In this document: positions 35,994 through 45,949 of the stretch, one piece after another | Layout of the letters: every line of letters begins with the position of its first letter | Numbering within the stretch: position 1 is the first letter of the stretch | Assembly: GCF_007954425.1 (NCBI RefSeq) | Contig: NZ_CP042345.1 | Span: 1,798,001 to 1,862,000 of the forward strand | Direction of reading: 5' to 3' | DNA from: Novosphingobium ginsenosidimutans | GTDB taxonomy: Bacteria; Pseudomonadota; Alphaproteobacteria; Sphingomonadales; Sphingomonadaceae | DNA length: 64,000 bases | Notes under the pieces: model-generated | The model's input: the letters and a program-made list of their open reading frames with translations, nothing else | What the model was told of the DNA's origin: nothing | The model's database searches: none | Translations under genes and position numbers: made by a program

Positions 35994-37112
35994 ATGGAAC
36001 CTTTTGCTCCTGGCAAATCTCTGCCTCTTGCGGTGGAGCTGAAGCGGCGCTGGATCGCCTTGCGCAATCGCGTGATCGGCAGCCAGCGCTTTCAGCAGCT
36101 GGCGGCACGCAGCCCGCTGCTGCGCCCGGTGGCGCGGCGCCGCTCGGCCATGCTGTTCGATCTGGTGGCGGGCTTTGTTTACAGCCAGGTGCTTCAAGCC
36201 GTGGTCGAGGCTGGATTGCTGGAGCAGCTTGGGGATGACCCGGCCTCAACCGCCGAACTGGCGCAGACCGGCCAGCTCGGCTTGCCGGCGATGGAGCGCC
36301 TGTTGCGGGCAGCGGCAGCGCTGGGGTTGGTCGAAGCGTTGGGCGAAGCGGGCTGGATGCTGGGCGAGCAGGGGGCGGCCCTCCGGGCGAATGCAGGCGC
36401 GCAGGCCATGATCCGTCACCACCGGCTGCTTTACGCCGATCTGGCCGAACCGCTGGCGCTGCTGCGCGACGATCGCGCGAAGCCGACGGCGCTCTCAAGC
36501 TTCTGGGCCTATGGCACGCAGGGCGTCGATGCCGGCGAATACAGTGCACTGATGGCGCAATCGCAGGAAATGGTTGCCGATCAGGTACTTGCAAGCGGCG
36601 TTTTCGATCGCTGCGAGGCGCTGCTCGATGTCGGCGGCGGGCGGGCTGTCTTCGCCGGCAAGGTGCGTGAAAGCTATCCCGGTCTGCGACTCGGTGTGTT
36701 TGACCTACCTGAAGTGGTTGCACAGATCGGGACCGACGCGGCCGGTCAGGCTCTTGCCCGCCACCCGGGGGACTTCTTCAAGGACTCCCTTCCGGCGGGC
36801 TACCAGTGGATCTCACTGGTCCGGATTCTCCACGATCACGATGATGATCGGGCGCTGGCGCTGCTGCGGGCGATTCGCGCAGCCCTGCCACCGGAAGGAC
36901 ACTTGCTGGTGGCGGAACCGATGGCTGGTGTGCGGGGCGGGGAGCGGATGGGCGATGCCTATTTCGGACTTTACCTGTGGGCCATGCGCAGCGGCCGCCC
37001 GCGCCGCCCCGATGAGATTGGCGCATTGCTGCGGCAGGCGGGCTTTTCAGGCTGGCGATCGGTACCGACCGGACTGCCCGTCGTCACTTCCCTCATTGTC
37101 GCCAACACCTGA
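35994..37112 (+). CDS. crtF: Hydroxyneurosporene O-methyltransferase CrtF
   Basis: 372-residue SAM-dependent O-methyltransferase that methylates the 1-hydroxyl of acyclic carotenoids. An N-terminal dimerisation/winged-helix domain (about 60-150; 'LFDLVAGFVYSQVLQAVVEAGL') is followed by the Rossmann domain with 'ALLDVGGGRAVFAGKV' (SAM site, about 206-221) and the conserved 'LVRILHDHDDDRALALL', whose His is the general base in the family. The ATG at 35994 directly follows a PpsR box, leaving almost no leader. The stop lies inside the first of two PpsR boxes preceding bchC. Confidence 0.92.
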   Translation: MEPFAPGKSLPLAVELKRRWIALRNRVIGSQRFQQLAARSPLLRPVARRRSAMLFDLVAGFVYSQVLQAVVEAGLLEQLGDDPASTAELAQTGQLGLPAMERLLRAAAALGLVEALGEAGWMLGEQGAALRANAGAQAMIRHHRLLYADLAEPLALLRDDRAKPTALSSFWAYGTQGVDAGEYSALMAQSQEMVADQVLASGVFDRCEALLDVGGGRAVFAGKVRESYPGLRLGVFDLPEVVAQIGTDAAGQALARHPGDFFKDSLPAGYQWISLVRILHDHDDDRALALLRAIRAALPPEGHLLVAEPMAGVRGGERMGDAYFGLYLWAMRSGRPRRPDEIGALLRQAGFSGWRSVPTGLPVVTSLIVANT

Positions 37113-37114
37113 CA
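37097..37114. promoter_or_regulatory. PpsR/CrtJ box 1 upstream of bchC
   Basis: TGTCGCCAACACCTGACA fits TGT-N12-ACA exactly. It overlaps the last codons of crtF and is 26 bases centre-to-centre from box 2, a spacing that puts both on a similar face of the helix for cooperative binding. Confidence 0.75.
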
Positions 37115-37122
37115 GTTAAAAG

Positions 37123-37140
37123 TGTCACGTAGGATTGACA
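37123..37140. promoter_or_regulatory. PpsR/CrtJ box 2 upstream of bchC
   Basis: TGTCACGTAGGATTGACA fits TGT-N12-ACA exactly. Its right half contains the TTGACA of the predicted bchC promoter, so binding would block RNA polymerase directly. Confidence 0.82.
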
Positions 37141-37162
37141 CTAAGGGTCATAGGCCTATTGT
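37135..37162 (+). promoter_or_regulatory. Sigma-70 promoter of bchCXYZ-puf
   Basis: Perfect -35 TTGACA (37135-37140), 16-base spacer, -10 TATTGT (37157-37162), 70 bases before bchC. The -35 is embedded in PpsR box 2. Confidence 0.6.
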
Positions 37163-37231
37163 GCTGTTGCGCCGGAGTGCATTCTGCACCCAGCGCCGGG
37201 TCATCCAGAAACAAGGGGCTGGACCTGCGGG

Positions 37232-38167
37232 ATGGAAGCACTGGCGATCATTGTCGAAGCACCGCGGCGCACTGCGCTACGCAGTCTCGAACTGACTCCG
37301 CCGGGTCCATCCGATCTGGTAATCGAAGCCCATTGGAGCGGGATCAGCAGCGGCACCGAAAAGTTGCTCTGGACCGGGGAAATGCCGCGTTTCCCGGGCA
37401 TGGGCTATCCGCTCGTGCCAGGTTACGAAACGGTTGGCCGCGTGATCGATGCCGGTGCGCAAGTGCAGGGGCGGATCGGGGACTGGGTCTTCGTGCCCGG
37501 CGCCAATTGCTATACCGAAGCACGCGGCCTGTTTGGCGGATCGGCCAGGCGTCTGGTCGTCCCCTCAGCCCGCGCCTTCCCGATTGCCGAGTCGCTGGGT
37601 GAACGCGGCATCCTGTTTGCCCTCGCTGCAACCGCCCATCACGCGCTTGCCGGAGGCAATCCGCCCGATCTGATCGTTGGCCACGGCGTCCTCGGCCGGC
37701 TGCTGGCGCGGCTGACCATTGCCGCCGGCGCGCCGCCCCCGGTGGTGTGGGACAATAAGGAATGCCGCCGCCAGGGCGCGCTGGGCTATGACGTGATCGC
37801 CCCCAAGGACGATAGCCGGCGCGATTACCGCTCGATCTACGATGTCAGCGGCTTTTCCGACGGGATCGACACGCTGATCGGCAAACTGGCCAAGGGCGGC
37901 GAGATCGTCCTGGCCGGGTTCTATGCCAACCGCATCAACTTTGCCTTTGCCCCGGCCTTCATGACCGAGGCACGGCTGCGGGTTGCCGCCGAATGGGTGC
38001 CCGAAGACCTCGCTTCAAGCCGGGCGATGATCGAATCCGGTGCGCTCGACCTTTCGGGTCTCGTTTCCGACGTCCGGCCAGCTGCCGAGGCAGAGCAGGC
38101 CTATCCGGCCGCTCTGCTCGATTCCGAATGCCTCAAGATGGTCCTGGACTGGAGAGAGATCGCATGA
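37232..38167 (+). CDS. bchC: 3-hydroxyethyl bacteriochlorophyllide a dehydrogenase
   Basis: 311-residue zinc-type medium-chain dehydrogenase that oxidises the C3 hydroxyethyl group to acetyl late in bacteriochlorophyll a synthesis. Features are 'HWSGISSGTEKLLWTGEMP', 'GYPLVPGYETVGRVIDAG' and 'VGHGVLGRLLARL' (nucleotide-binding glycines). First gene of the long bchCXYZ-pufBALMC transcript, preceded by tandem PpsR boxes. Overlaps bchX by four bases. Confidence 0.95.
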   Translation: MEALAIIVEAPRRTALRSLELTPPGPSDLVIEAHWSGISSGTEKLLWTGEMPRFPGMGYPLVPGYETVGRVIDAGAQVQGRIGDWVFVPGANCYTEARGLFGGSARRLVVPSARAFPIAESLGERGILFALAATAHHALAGGNPPDLIVGHGVLGRLLARLTIAAGAPPPVVWDNKECRRQGALGYDVIAPKDDSRRDYRSIYDVSGFSDGIDTLIGKLAKGGEIVLAGFYANRINFAFAPAFMTEARLRVAAEWVPEDLASSRAMIESGALDLSGLVSDVRPAAEAEQAYPAALLDSECLKMVLDWREIA

Positions 38168-39150
38168 CGATGCTCGATACCGATATTGCGCTGCGCCTCG
38201 AAGCCGGGATGGAGCCCGATCCGGTCCACACTGGCGAAGTCCGCAAGGAAACCCAGATCATCGCGATCTATGGCAAGGGCGGCTCGGGCAAGAGCTTTGC
38301 CCTGTCCAACCTCAGCTACATGATGGCCCAGCAGGGCAAGCGGGTGCTGCTGATCGGTTGCGATCCCAAAAGCGACACCACCAGCCTGCTGTTCGGCGGC
38401 AAGAGCTGCCCGACCATCATCGAAACCAGCGCCCGCAAGAAACTGGCGGGCGAGGAAGTGTCGATCGAGGACGTTTGCTTCCAGCGCGACGGCGTCTTCG
38501 CGATGGAACTGGGCGGGCCCGAGGTTGGCCGCGGCTGCGGTGGGCGCGGGATCATCCACGGCTTCGAACTGCTGGAAAAGTTGGGCTTCCATGACTGGGG
38601 CTTTGACTATGTTCTGCTCGATTTCCTGGGCGACGTCGTCTGCGGCGGCTTCGGCCTGCCGATTGCCCGCGACATGTGCCAGAAGGTGATCGTCGTCGGC
38701 TCGAACGACCTGCAATCGCTCTACGTTGCCAACAACGTCTGCAAGGCAGTCGAATACTTCCGCAAGATGGGCGGCAATGTCGGCGTGGCCGGCATGATCA
38801 TCAACAAGGACGATGGCACCGGCGAGGCACATGCCTTTGCCGACGCGGTCGGCATTCCGGTGCTGACGGCGATCCCGGCCAACGAGGATATCCGCCGCAA
38901 ATCGGCCAATTACCAGATCATCGGCACCCCTGGCGGACAATGGGGTTCGCTGTTCGAACAGCTCGCTGCCAATGTCGCCGCAGCCCCGCCGCAGCAGCCC
39001 CGCCCGCTGGAGCAGGACGGCCTGCTCGGCCTGTTCTCGCCCGAAGAGACCGGCGGCAACGTCCAGCTGGTCCCGGCCACCCAGGCCGACATGCGCGGCG
39101 GCAGCTTCGAAGCCAAGCCCAGCCTTGAGGTGATCTATGACGAGGCTTGA
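38164..39150 (+). CDS. bchX: Chlorophyllide a reductase iron protein BchX
   Basis: 328-residue nitrogenase-iron-protein homologue that delivers electrons to BchYZ for reducing ring B of chlorophyllide a. The P-loop is 'IYGKGGSGKSFALSNLSYMM'. Cluster-ligating cysteines lie in 'VGRGCGGRGI' and '[12 protein letters not shown]'. The ATG at 38164 overlaps the bchC stop (ATGA). The C-terminal extension with 'LEQDGLLGLFSPEETGG' is typical for BchX and absent from BchL. A longer frame inside bchC was ignored. Confidence 0.96.
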   Translation: MTMLDTDIALRLEAGMEPDPVHTGEVRKETQIIAIYGKGGSGKSFALSNLSYMMAQQGKRVLLIGCDPKSDTTSLLFGGKSCPTIIETSARKKLAGEEVSIEDVCFQRDGVFAMELGGPEVGRGCGGRGIIHGFELLEKLGFHDWGFDYVLLDFLGDVVCGGFGLPIARDMCQKVIVVGSNDLQSLYVANNVCKAVEYFRKMGGNVGVAGMIINKDDGTGEAHAFADAVGIPVLTAIPANEDIRRKSANYQIIGTPGGQWGSLFEQLAANVAAAPPQQPRPLEQDGLLGLFSPEETGGNVQLVPATQADMRGGSFEAKPSLEVIYDEA

Positions 39151-39153
39151 GGG

Positions 39154-40677
39154 ATGACCGATCTGGGCACCCCCGTGCGCGAGCCTGATACGCTCGACCT
39201 TGGCGCAGCCGAGGGGGGTGCCTGTGCCAGCGGTGACACCATGCGCGAAGCCGCCCGCAAGGCCGGCAAGAGCGAAGTGCTGGATCGCTATGCCGCCGAT
39301 TACCCCGCTGGTCCACATGACCAGCCGCAGAGCATGTGCCCGGCCTTTGGCTCGCTACGTGTGGGCCTCAGAATGCGGCGCACCGCCACGGTCCTTTCCG
39401 GTTCGGCCTGCTGCGTCTATGGGCTGACTTTCACTTCGCACTTCTACGGCGCGCGGCGGACGGTCGGCTATGTTCCGTTCAGTTCGGAAACGCTGGTTAC
39501 CGGCAAGCTGTTCGAAGACATCAAGGAAGCGGTTGAGGATCTGGCCGATCCGGCGCTGTACGATGCAATCATCGTCACCAACCTTTGTGTCCCCACCGCC
39601 AGCGGCGTGCCGCTGCGCCTGCTGAAGAAGCAGATCAACGGCGTGCGGATTGTCGGGATCGACGTTCCCGGCTTCGGCATACCGACCCATGCCGAGGCCA
39701 AGGACGTACTGGCCGGCGCCATGCTGGCCTATGCCCGTGAGGAAGCTGCGCAGGGCCCGGTCGCGCGCCCGCAAAGCCGGCCTGATCGCCCGACCATCAC
39801 CCTGCTGGGTGAGATGTTCCCGGTCGATCCAGTGATGATCGGACAGATGCTGGAGCCGCTCGGCCTGGCCGCCGGCCCGGTCGTGCCAACCCGCGAATGG
39901 CGTGAACTCTATTCCGCGCTTGATTGCGCGGCGGTTGCGGCGATCCATCCGTTCTACACCGCCAGTGTGCGCGAATTCGAAGCTGCGGGGCGCTCGGTCA
40001 TCGGTTCGGCTCCGGTCGGCGCAGATGGTACGGCTGCCTGGCTCGATGCGATCGGCGCATCCTGCGGGATTGCTCAGACCAAGATCGACCAGGCCAAGAA
40101 CATGTTCGTCGGCGCGGTGCGCGGTGCGCTCGCGGCCATGCCGATCAAGGGCCGGATTACCGTTTCGGGCTATGAAGGCTCGGAACTGCTGGTCGCCCGC
40201 CTGCTGATCGAGAGCGGCGCCGAAGTGCCCTATGTCGGCACGGCCCTGCCGCGCACGCGCTGGTCTGATCCCGACCGCGAATGGTTGGAAGCGAAGGGCG
40301 TGCGGATCAATTACCGCGCCAGCCTGGAACAGGATATCGCCGCAATTGAAGAATTCGGCCCCGATCTGGCGATCGGCACGACCCCAGTGGTCCAATACGC
40401 CAAGCAGAAGGCGATACCCGCGCTCTACTTCACCAACCTGATCTCGGCCCGTCCGCTGATGGGCCCGGCCGGAGCGGGCAGCCTGGCCCAGGTAGTCAAT
40501 GGCGCGATCGCCAACAAGGGCCGGATGGACCGGATGAGCGCGTTCTTTGAAGGCGTCGGCACCGGCCATGCTGCAGGAGTGTGGGAAGACACCCCGCAGG
40601 ATCGCCCACAGTTCAAGAAGAAGTACGCAGCGCTCAACGAAGCGGCCCGCAAGGCGGCCGAGGCGGTCGGCACATGA
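39154..40677 (+). CDS. bchY: Chlorophyllide a reductase subunit Y
   Basis: 507-residue nitrogenase-like catalytic subunit which, with BchZ, holds an iron-sulfur cluster and the chlorophyllide substrate. Cysteines for the cluster lie in '[12 protein letters not shown]', 'GSACCVYG' and '[11 protein letters not shown]'. Length is normal. It is three bases behind bchX and overlaps bchZ by four bases (ATGA), supporting stoichiometric synthesis of the BchYZ heterotetramer. Confidence 0.95.
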   Translation: MTDLGTPVREPDTLDLGAAEGGACASGDTMREAARKAGKSEVLDRYAADYPAGPHDQPQSMCPAFGSLRVGLRMRRTATVLSGSACCVYGLTFTSHFYGARRTVGYVPFSSETLVTGKLFEDIKEAVEDLADPALYDAIIVTNLCVPTASGVPLRLLKKQINGVRIVGIDVPGFGIPTHAEAKDVLAGAMLAYAREEAAQGPVARPQSRPDRPTITLLGEMFPVDPVMIGQMLEPLGLAAGPVVPTREWRELYSALDCAAVAAIHPFYTASVREFEAAGRSVIGSAPVGADGTAAWLDAIGASCGIAQTKIDQAKNMFVGAVRGALAAMPIKGRITVSGYEGSELLVARLLIESGAEVPYVGTALPRTRWSDPDREWLEAKGVRINYRASLEQDIAAIEEFGPDLAIGTTPVVQYAKQKAIPALYFTNLISARPLMGPAGAGSLAQVVNGAIANKGRMDRMSAFFEGVGTGHAAGVWEDTPQDRPQFKKKYAALNEAARKAAEAVGT

Positions 40678-42113
40678 GCCTGATCCTCGATCACGATCGG
40701 GCCGGCGGCTATTGGGGCGCGGTCTATGTCTTCACTGCGGTGAAGGGGCTGCAGGTCGTCATCGACGGGCCGGTGGGCTGCGAGAACCTGCCGGTAACCA
40801 GCGTGCTCCACTACACCGACGGCCTGCCGCCGCATGAACTGCCGATCGTGGTGACTGGCCTGGGCGAAGAGGAACTGGGCAAGACCGGCACCGAAGGCGC
40901 GATGAAGCGCGCCTGGAAGACGCTCGATCCGGACCTGCCAGCCGTGGTTGTTACCGGGTCGATTGCCGAGATGATCGGCGGCGGGGTGACGCCCGAGGGC
41001 ACCAATATCAAACGTTTCCTGCCGCGCACGATCGACGAGGATCAATGGCAGAGCGCCGACCGCGCGCTGTCGTGGCTGTGGACCGAATTCGGACCCAAGG
41101 CCGTGCCGGAACGCAAGCCGGTCAAAGAAGGCGAGCGGCCGAAGGTCAATATCATCGGCCCAGCCTACGGCATGTTCAACATGGCGAGTGACCTCGCCGA
41201 GATCCGCCGCCTGATCGAAGGGATCGGCGCCGAGGTTGGCATGGTCTTCCCGCTCGGCAGCCACCTCGCCGACGTGCGGCGGCTGGCCGATGCCCAGGCC
41301 AATGTCTGCCTCTACCGTGAATACGGCCGCAACCTGTGCGAGCTGATGGAGCGGCCTTACTTCCAGGCGCCGATTGGCCTTGAAAGCACCACGCTGTTCT
41401 TGCGCGCGCTGGCAGCGGAACTGGGGCTGGATCCGGAACCCTTCATCACCCGCGAAAAGCACACGACGATCAAGCCGTTGTGGGATCTGTGGCGCTCGGT
41501 CACGCAGGATTTCTTCGGCACGGCCAGCTTCGGCATCGTCGCCAACGAAACCTATGCGCGCGGCATCCGCAAGTTCCTTGAAGAGGACATGGGCCTGCCC
41601 TGCAGCTTCGGCTTTGCCCGCAGCGCTGGCGTGAAGCCAGACAATGCCGCCGTGCGTGCCGCAATCCAGGCCAATCCGCCGCTGGTGGTATTCGGCAGCT
41701 ACAACGAGCGGATGTACATGGCCGAATGCGGCGCGCGCGGGGTCTATATCCCGGCCAGCTTCCCGGGCGCCGCGATCCGCCGCCATACCGGCACGCCCTT
41801 CATGGGTTACTCAGGCGCGACCTATCTGATCCAGGAAGTGTGCAACGCGCTGTTCGATGCGCTGTTCCATATCCTGCCGCTCGGCACCCAGCTCGATCAG
41901 GTCGATCCGACGCCGGCGCGGCGCGAGCTTGCCTGGGACGAGGATGCCAAGGCCAAGCTTGATCAACTGGTCGAAGCCCAGCCAGTGCTGATCCGCATTT
42001 CCGCTGCCAAGCGCCTCCGAGATGCGGCCGAACGCGCCGCGCGCCAGGCCGGCGAAGACCGCGTCACCGCCGAACGGCTGGCCGATGCCCTGCTTGCAGG
42101 AGCCGGAGCATGA
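40674..42113 (+). CDS. bchZ: Chlorophyllide a reductase subunit Z
   Basis: 479-residue partner of BchY. It starts '[20 protein letters not shown]' and has a cluster-ligand Cys in '[19 protein letters not shown]'; '[19 protein letters not shown]' and '[12 protein letters not shown]' follow. The ATG at 40674 overlaps the bchY stop; the frame upstream is antisense-free shadow of bchY. Its stop overlaps by four bases the start of a 44-codon mini-ORF leading to pufB. Confidence 0.95.
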   Translation: MSLILDHDRAGGYWGAVYVFTAVKGLQVVIDGPVGCENLPVTSVLHYTDGLPPHELPIVVTGLGEEELGKTGTEGAMKRAWKTLDPDLPAVVVTGSIAEMIGGGVTPEGTNIKRFLPRTIDEDQWQSADRALSWLWTEFGPKAVPERKPVKEGERPKVNIIGPAYGMFNMASDLAEIRRLIEGIGAEVGMVFPLGSHLADVRRLADAQANVCLYREYGRNLCELMERPYFQAPIGLESTTLFLRALAAELGLDPEPFITREKHTTIKPLWDLWRSVTQDFFGTASFGIVANETYARGIRKFLEEDMGLPCSFGFARSAGVKPDNAAVRAAIQANPPLVVFGSYNERMYMAECGARGVYIPASFPGAAIRRHTGTPFMGYSGATYLIQEVCNALFDALFHILPLGTQLDQVDPTPARRELAWDEDAKAKLDQLVEAQPVLIRISAAKRLRDAAERAARQAGEDRVTAERLADALLAGAGA

Positions 42114-42244
42114 GCCGCCGCAACAAGATCGCCCGCCTGCCGGGCCAACCCCATCCCCACCGACGGAGCCCGCCGGTGCGGATACCAAGGGAGGCACGAC
42201 CGCCTCTCGCACAACACCAAGCAGAACTGGAGACAGGGCTATGA
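42110..42244 (+). CDS. 44-residue mini-ORF linking bchZ and pufB
   Basis: ATG at 42110 overlaps the bchZ stop (ATGA), and its own TGA (42242-42244) overlaps the pufB ATG (42241) in the same way. The predicted peptide is basic and Pro/Arg-rich ([20 protein letters not shown]...ELETGL), with no membrane segment. It occupies the place of pufQ/pufK in Rhodobacter but does not resemble PufQ. It may serve as a translational relay rather than make a stable protein. Expression is unproven. Confidence 0.4.
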   Translation: MSRRNKIARLPGQPHPHRRSPPVRIPREARPPLAQHQAELETGL

Positions 42245-42396
42245 GTGATCCTGATGATCGTCTCGGGCTGAGGACGTACCTCACCCCGGAGGAAGCGAAG
42301 GAATTCCACAAACTGTTCATGAGCAGCTTCATCGGCTTCACCGCCGTTGCAGTGGTTGCACACATCCTCGTGTGGATGTGGAAGCCCTGGCTCTGA
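42241..42396 (+). CDS. pufB: Light-harvesting 1 beta subunit
   Basis: 51-residue LH1 beta polypeptide with one membrane helix (about 25-45). His23 and His41, 18 residues apart, are the canonical conserved pair; His41 ligates bacteriochlorophyll a and the C-terminal 'WMWKPWL' provides hydrogen-bonding tryptophans. The N-terminal '[13 protein letters not shown]' is typical. Together with PufA it builds the antenna ring around the reaction centre. First of pufBALMC; GGAGAC lies just upstream as ribosome site. Confidence 0.96.
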   Translation: MSDPDDRLGLRTYLTPEEAKEFHKLFMSSFIGFTAVAVVAHILVWMWKPWL

Positions 42397-42463
42397 GCCG
42401 ATAATCGCGTCTTCGGGGCATCCAGCGCCGAGGACTTGATCAACTTCAAAAAGGAACATCACC

Positions 42464-42649
42464 ATGTGGAGAATGTGGCTGATTTTTGATCCGCGCAGGG
42501 CGCTTGTCGCGCTTTTCGCATTCCTTTTCGTACTGGCGCTGGTGATTCACTTCATCCTGCTCAGCACGGATACCTTCAACTGGCTCGACGGCCCCAACTC
42601 GGCGCAAGGTCGCGCCGCAGCAGCCGCCGCGGCACCGGCAACACCCTGA
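42464..42649 (+). CDS. pufA: Light-harvesting 1 alpha subunit
   Basis: 61-residue LH1 alpha polypeptide: cytoplasmic '[14 protein letters not shown]', membrane helix (about 13-34) with the chlorophyll-binding His29 in '[18 protein letters not shown]', and an Ala-rich tail. AAGGA lies seven bases before the ATG. Followed by two hairpins that separate the abundant pufBA message from pufLM. Confidence 0.96.
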   Translation: MWRMWLIFDPRRALVALFAFLFVLALVIHFILLSTDTFNWLDGPNSAQGRAAAAAAAPATP

Positions 42650-42664
42650 CGGTGAATCGTGCGA

Positions 42665-42694
42665 GAGGCGGCGGGCTCTAAAGGCCGCCGCCTC
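42665..42694 (+). other. pufA-pufL intercistronic hairpin 1
   Basis: GAGGCGGCGG (42665-42674) pairs perfectly with CCGCCGCCTC (42685-42694) over a 10-base loop. Hairpins here are known in purple bacteria to stabilise the pufBA segment against 3' decay, giving more antenna than reaction-centre protein. Confidence 0.75.
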
Positions 42695-42721
42695 CCCAGG
42701 TTCAAGGTTGGACAGCAGCAA

Positions 42722-42740
42722 CCCGCTGGCATCCAGCGGG
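42722..42740 (+). other. pufA-pufL intercistronic hairpin 2
   Basis: CCCGCTGG (42722-42729) and CCAGCGGG (42733-42740) form perfect arms with a three-base loop. The pufL ribosome site GGAGGA (42741-42746) follows immediately, so the structure may also affect pufL translation. Confidence 0.7.
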
Positions 42741-42753
42741 GGAGGATAGAGCT

Positions 42754-43578
42754 ATGGCGCTCTTAAGTTTCGAGCGAAAATATCGCGTACGCGGCGGCAC
42801 CCTTCTTGGAGGCGATCTCTTCGACTTCTGGGTCGGTCCGTTCTACGTCGGCTTCTTTGGCGTCGTCACTGCGATCTTCGCATCGCTGGGGACCGCGCTG
42901 ATCCTCTATGCCGCGTCCCAGGGACCAACCTGGAACCCGTGGCTGATCTCAATTGCCCCGCCGGACCTCAAGTACGGCCTGGGCTTTGCGCCCCTCAAGG
43001 AGGGCGGCTTCTGGCAGGTCATCACGGTTTGCGCCCTGATATCATTCGTATCCTGGGCGCTGCGCGAGGTTGAAATCTGCCGCAAGCTGGGCATGGGCTA
43101 TCACGTCCCGGTTGCCTTCGGCTTTGCGATATTCGCCTACTTCACCCTGGTGGTAATCCGCCCGGTCCTGTTGGGCGGCTGGCACTTTGGCTTCCCCTAC
43201 GGGATCTTCAGTCACCTCGACTGGGTTTCCAACACTGGGTACCAATACCTGCACTTCCACTACAATCCGGCGCACATGCTGGCGGTGTCGTTCTTCTTCA
43301 CGACGACCTTCGCCCTGGCCCTGCACGGATCGCTGGTGCTCTCGGCGGTCAATCCGCCCAAGGGCCAGGACGTGAAGAGCCCCGAATACGAAGACACCTT
43401 CTTCCGCGATCTGATCGGCTATTCGATCGGCACGCTGGGCATTCACCGGCTCGGCCTGCTGCTGGCGCTCAACGCCGGCTTCTGGAGCGCGGTGTGCATA
43501 GTCATCAGCGGCCCGCTGTGGACCAAGGGCTGGCCGGAATGGTGGACCTGGTGGCTCAACTTGCCGATCTGGTCTTGA
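42754..43578 (+). CDS. pufL: Photosynthetic reaction centre L subunit
   Basis: 274-residue five-helix membrane protein binding half of the reaction-centre cofactors. It starts '[20 protein letters not shown]' and shows '[19 protein letters not shown]', '[21 protein letters not shown]' (His ligands of the special pair and accessory chlorophyll) and '[14 protein letters not shown]' (His for the iron and quinone region). Length is normal. 13 bases separate it from pufM. Confidence 0.97.
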   Translation: MALLSFERKYRVRGGTLLGGDLFDFWVGPFYVGFFGVVTAIFASLGTALILYAASQGPTWNPWLISIAPPDLKYGLGFAPLKEGGFWQVITVCALISFVSWALREVEICRKLGMGYHVPVAFGFAIFAYFTLVVIRPVLLGGWHFGFPYGIFSHLDWVSNTGYQYLHFHYNPAHMLAVSFFFTTTFALALHGSLVLSAVNPPKGQDVKSPEYEDTFFRDLIGYSIGTLGIHRLGLLLALNAGFWSAVCIVISGPLWTKGWPEWWTWWLNLPIWS

Positions 43579-43591
43579 GGGGGAACCGACG

Positions 43592-44566
43592 ATGGCTAGC
43601 TATCAAAACATATTCACCCAGGTACAGCTCCGTTCTGCCCCTGAAATGGGCGTCCCCCTGCCGGCCGGCGACGAGCCGCGGCTGCGTGACACCGCCTTTG
43701 TCCACCTGCTTGGCCGGATCGGCCAGGCGCAGATCGGCCCAGTCTATCTGGGTTGGACTGGGATCTTCTCGCTGATCTTCGGCTTCGTCTGGTTCGAAAT
43801 CGTCGGGCTAAACATGCTGGCTTCGGTCGGCTGGGACCCGATCCAGTTCGTGCGGCAGCTGCCCTGGCTCGCGCTTGAGCCGCCGGGGCCGCAATATGGC
43901 TTCACGCCTTTCGTTCCGCTCGCCGAGGGCGGCTGGTGGATCCTTGCCGGCTTCTGCCTGACGATCTCGATCCTGCTGTGGTGGGTCCGCACCTATCGCC
44001 GCGCCCGCGCGCTGGGCATGGGCACGCACGTTGCCTGGGCCTTCCTTTCGGCGATCTGGCTGTTCCTGGTGCTGGGCTTCATCCGCCCGTTCTTCATGGG
44101 CAGCTGGGCGGAAAGCGTGCCCTTCGGCATCTTCCCGCACCTTGATTGGACCGCGGCTTTCTCGATCCGCTATGGTAACCTGTTCTACAATCCGTTCCAC
44201 GCGCTTTCGATCGCCTTCCTCTATGGTTCAACCCTGCTCTTCGCGATGCACGGGGCGACCATCCTGGCTGTCGGCCGCTATGGCGGCGAGCGCGAGATCG
44301 AGCAGATCACCGATCGCGGCACGGCGTCGGAACGCGCAGCGCTGTTCTGGCGCTGGACCATGGGCTTTAACGCCACGATGGAATCGATCCACCGCTGGGC
44401 CTGGTGGTTTGCGGTGCTGACCACGCTGACTGGCGGGATCGGGATCCTGTTGACCGGCACTGTGGTCGATAACTGGTATCTGTGGGCGCAGGAGCACCAA
44501 TTCGCTCCGGCCTATCCCACCACCGGGGTCGTCGATCCCGCAGCGACGGGGAGTGTCGGACAATGA
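43592..44566 (+). CDS. pufM: Photosynthetic reaction centre M subunit
   Basis: 324-residue partner of PufL with five membrane helices. '[23 protein letters not shown]' carries the special-pair His, and '[17 protein letters not shown]' an iron-ligand His with the quinone-site Trp. The N-terminus '[12 protein letters not shown]' is typical. GGGGGAACC precedes the ATG. The stop overlaps pufC by four bases (ATGA). Confidence 0.97.
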   Translation: MASYQNIFTQVQLRSAPEMGVPLPAGDEPRLRDTAFVHLLGRIGQAQIGPVYLGWTGIFSLIFGFVWFEIVGLNMLASVGWDPIQFVRQLPWLALEPPGPQYGFTPFVPLAEGGWWILAGFCLTISILLWWVRTYRRARALGMGTHVAWAFLSAIWLFLVLGFIRPFFMGSWAESVPFGIFPHLDWTAAFSIRYGNLFYNPFHALSIAFLYGSTLLFAMHGATILAVGRYGGEREIEQITDRGTASERAALFWRWTMGFNATMESIHRWAWWFAVLTTLTGGIGILLTGTVVDNWYLWAQEHQFAPAYPTTGVVDPAATGSVGQ

Positions 44567-45630
44567 GGCGCCTGATCGTTCTCGCATGCACGGCGGCGCT
44601 GCCGCTGCTGCTCGGCGGTTGTGAGCTCGGCCCCAAAGAGTCGTCGCAGAACGGCTATCGCGGAACCGGGATGGATACGATCGCGGTCACGGCCGCGACC
44701 AAGGCGGCGCTGAAAGCCAATGAGGCGCCGCCACCGCCCTATACGCCGCCCGGGACCGAAGGTCCGCGCGCTGCCACGATCTATAAAAACGTGCAGGTGC
44801 TGGGTGATGTCTCGGATGAGCAGTTCAACTATACCATGGCGGCAATCACCGCCTGGGTGGCTCCGAAGGAAGGCTGTAATTACTGCCACAACCCGGCCAA
44901 CATGGCTTCGGACGAGATCTATACCAAGGTCGTCGCCCGCAAGATGTTGCAGATGACGCGCGACATCAACGGCGGCTGGTCTAACCACGTCGGCAAGACC
45001 GGCGTGACCTGTTGGACCTGCCACCGCGGCCAGGCCGTGCCGACCGAGCACTGGACCATGCCGAACGTCCCCGAACACAAGGGCGTGATCCGCAAGAAGA
45101 ACGGCCAGAATGATCCGGTCGCGGCTTCGGCCTATTCGTCGCTGCCGAATGATGCCGTGGCGATGTACCTGCTGGGCGGTAACGATACCAAGCCAGCCCG
45201 GGTCAACTCCACGACCATGCATCCCGGTCCTAACAAGACCAGGACGATGGAAGCGGAAAAGACCTATGCGATGATGATGCACATCTCGAAGTCGCTCGGG
45301 GTCAACTGCACGACCTGTCACAACGCCCAATCGTTCCAGTCCTGGTCCAGCAGCAACAAGCAGCGGGTCACGGCCTGGCATGGCCTGAACATGGCGCGAT
45401 CGATCAACCACGATTACATCTCGCCCCTGGCGCCGGTCTTCCCGGCCAATCGCAAGGGCACAATGGGCGATCCGTTCAAGGCCAATTGCGCTACCTGCCA
45501 CCGCGGTCAGAACAAGCCGCTGGGTGGGTACCCTATGGCGAAGGACTATCCCGCGCTGTGGAAGCCCGCTGCTGCCAAGCCGATTGCCACCACGGCAGCC
45601 GCAGCCAGCTCTCCCCCCGCGGCGCCTTAA
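44563..45630 (+). CDS. pufC: Reaction-centre tetrahaem cytochrome c subunit
   Basis: 355-residue lipoprotein that re-reduces the special pair from the periplasm. The signal ends in a lipobox 'LLLGGC' (Cys at about 19). Four haem-binding motifs are present: CNYCH, CWTCH, CTTCH and CATCH, each with a Met ligand expected in the preceding helix. The C-terminal 25 residues are Ala/Pro-rich. The ATG at 44563 overlaps the pufM stop; the longer frame inside pufM was discarded. A strong terminator follows. Confidence 0.96.
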   Translation: MRRLIVLACTAALPLLLGGCELGPKESSQNGYRGTGMDTIAVTAATKAALKANEAPPPPYTPPGTEGPRAATIYKNVQVLGDVSDEQFNYTMAAITAWVAPKEGCNYCHNPANMASDEIYTKVVARKMLQMTRDINGGWSNHVGKTGVTCWTCHRGQAVPTEHWTMPNVPEHKGVIRKKNGQNDPVAASAYSSLPNDAVAMYLLGGNDTKPARVNSTTMHPGPNKTRTMEAEKTYAMMMHISKSLGVNCTTCHNAQSFQSWSSSNKQRVTAWHGLNMARSINHDYISPLAPVFPANRKGTMGDPFKANCATCHRGQNKPLGGYPMAKDYPALWKPAAAKPIATTAAAASSPPAAP

Positions 45631-45661
45631 GCCGAGCCATACCGGCTCGGTGGTGCCGCTT

Positions 45662-45698
45662 AGCCGGGGCTGGTCATCGACCGGTCCCGGCTTTTTTT
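45662..45698 (+). terminator. Rho-independent terminator of the puf operon
   Basis: AGCCGGG (45662-45668) pairs with CCCGGCT (45686-45692), with further inner pairing, followed by a run of seven T. It stands 32 bases after pufC. It overlaps the 3' end of the convergent small gene. Confidence 0.85.
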
Positions 45699-45949
45699 GT
45701 CTGCCGCGCAAGGTCGGCCAGGTGCAGCGGGAAGGATGCGGCCAACGGCAGCGAGACCCAGATCCAGGAAGCGCCGGTCAGCGCGGCGCGGGTGCCAAGC
45801 AGGATCAGCACTGCCGGCCCCAGCGTGGTGATGATATCACGCACGGCCCAGTTCCGGCGGTATAGCCAGATCGCTTCGATCGCCAGCACGGCCAGGACGA
45901 TATCGACCGCGTGACCGCTGGCGAACAATTGCTCCATCATGCTGGTCAA
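45674..45949 (-). CDS. Small membrane protein, last gene of the bchG-bchP-tspO operon
   Basis: 91-residue protein with two or three hydrophobic segments (about 13-30, 41-58, 62-80) and a basic C-terminus. Its ATG overlaps the tspO stop by four bases, so it is translated in the same operon. I do not recognise a named family. The gene context suggests a role near pigment handling or membrane assembly, by inference only. Confidence 0.65.
   Translation of the reverse strand: MTSMMEQLFASGHAVDIVLAVLAIEAIWLYRRNWAVRDIITTLGPAVLILLGTRAALTGASWIWVSLPLAASFPLHLADLARQTKKAGTGR

Noticed and set aside
35935..36723. N-terminal extension of crtD
   Set aside because: Pro/Arg/Ser-rich antisense of crtF; the FAD motif starts right after the ATG at 35934.
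38101..40569. Long minus-strand frames opposite bchX and bchY
   Set aside because: His/Gln/Arg-rich shadows of conserved genes.
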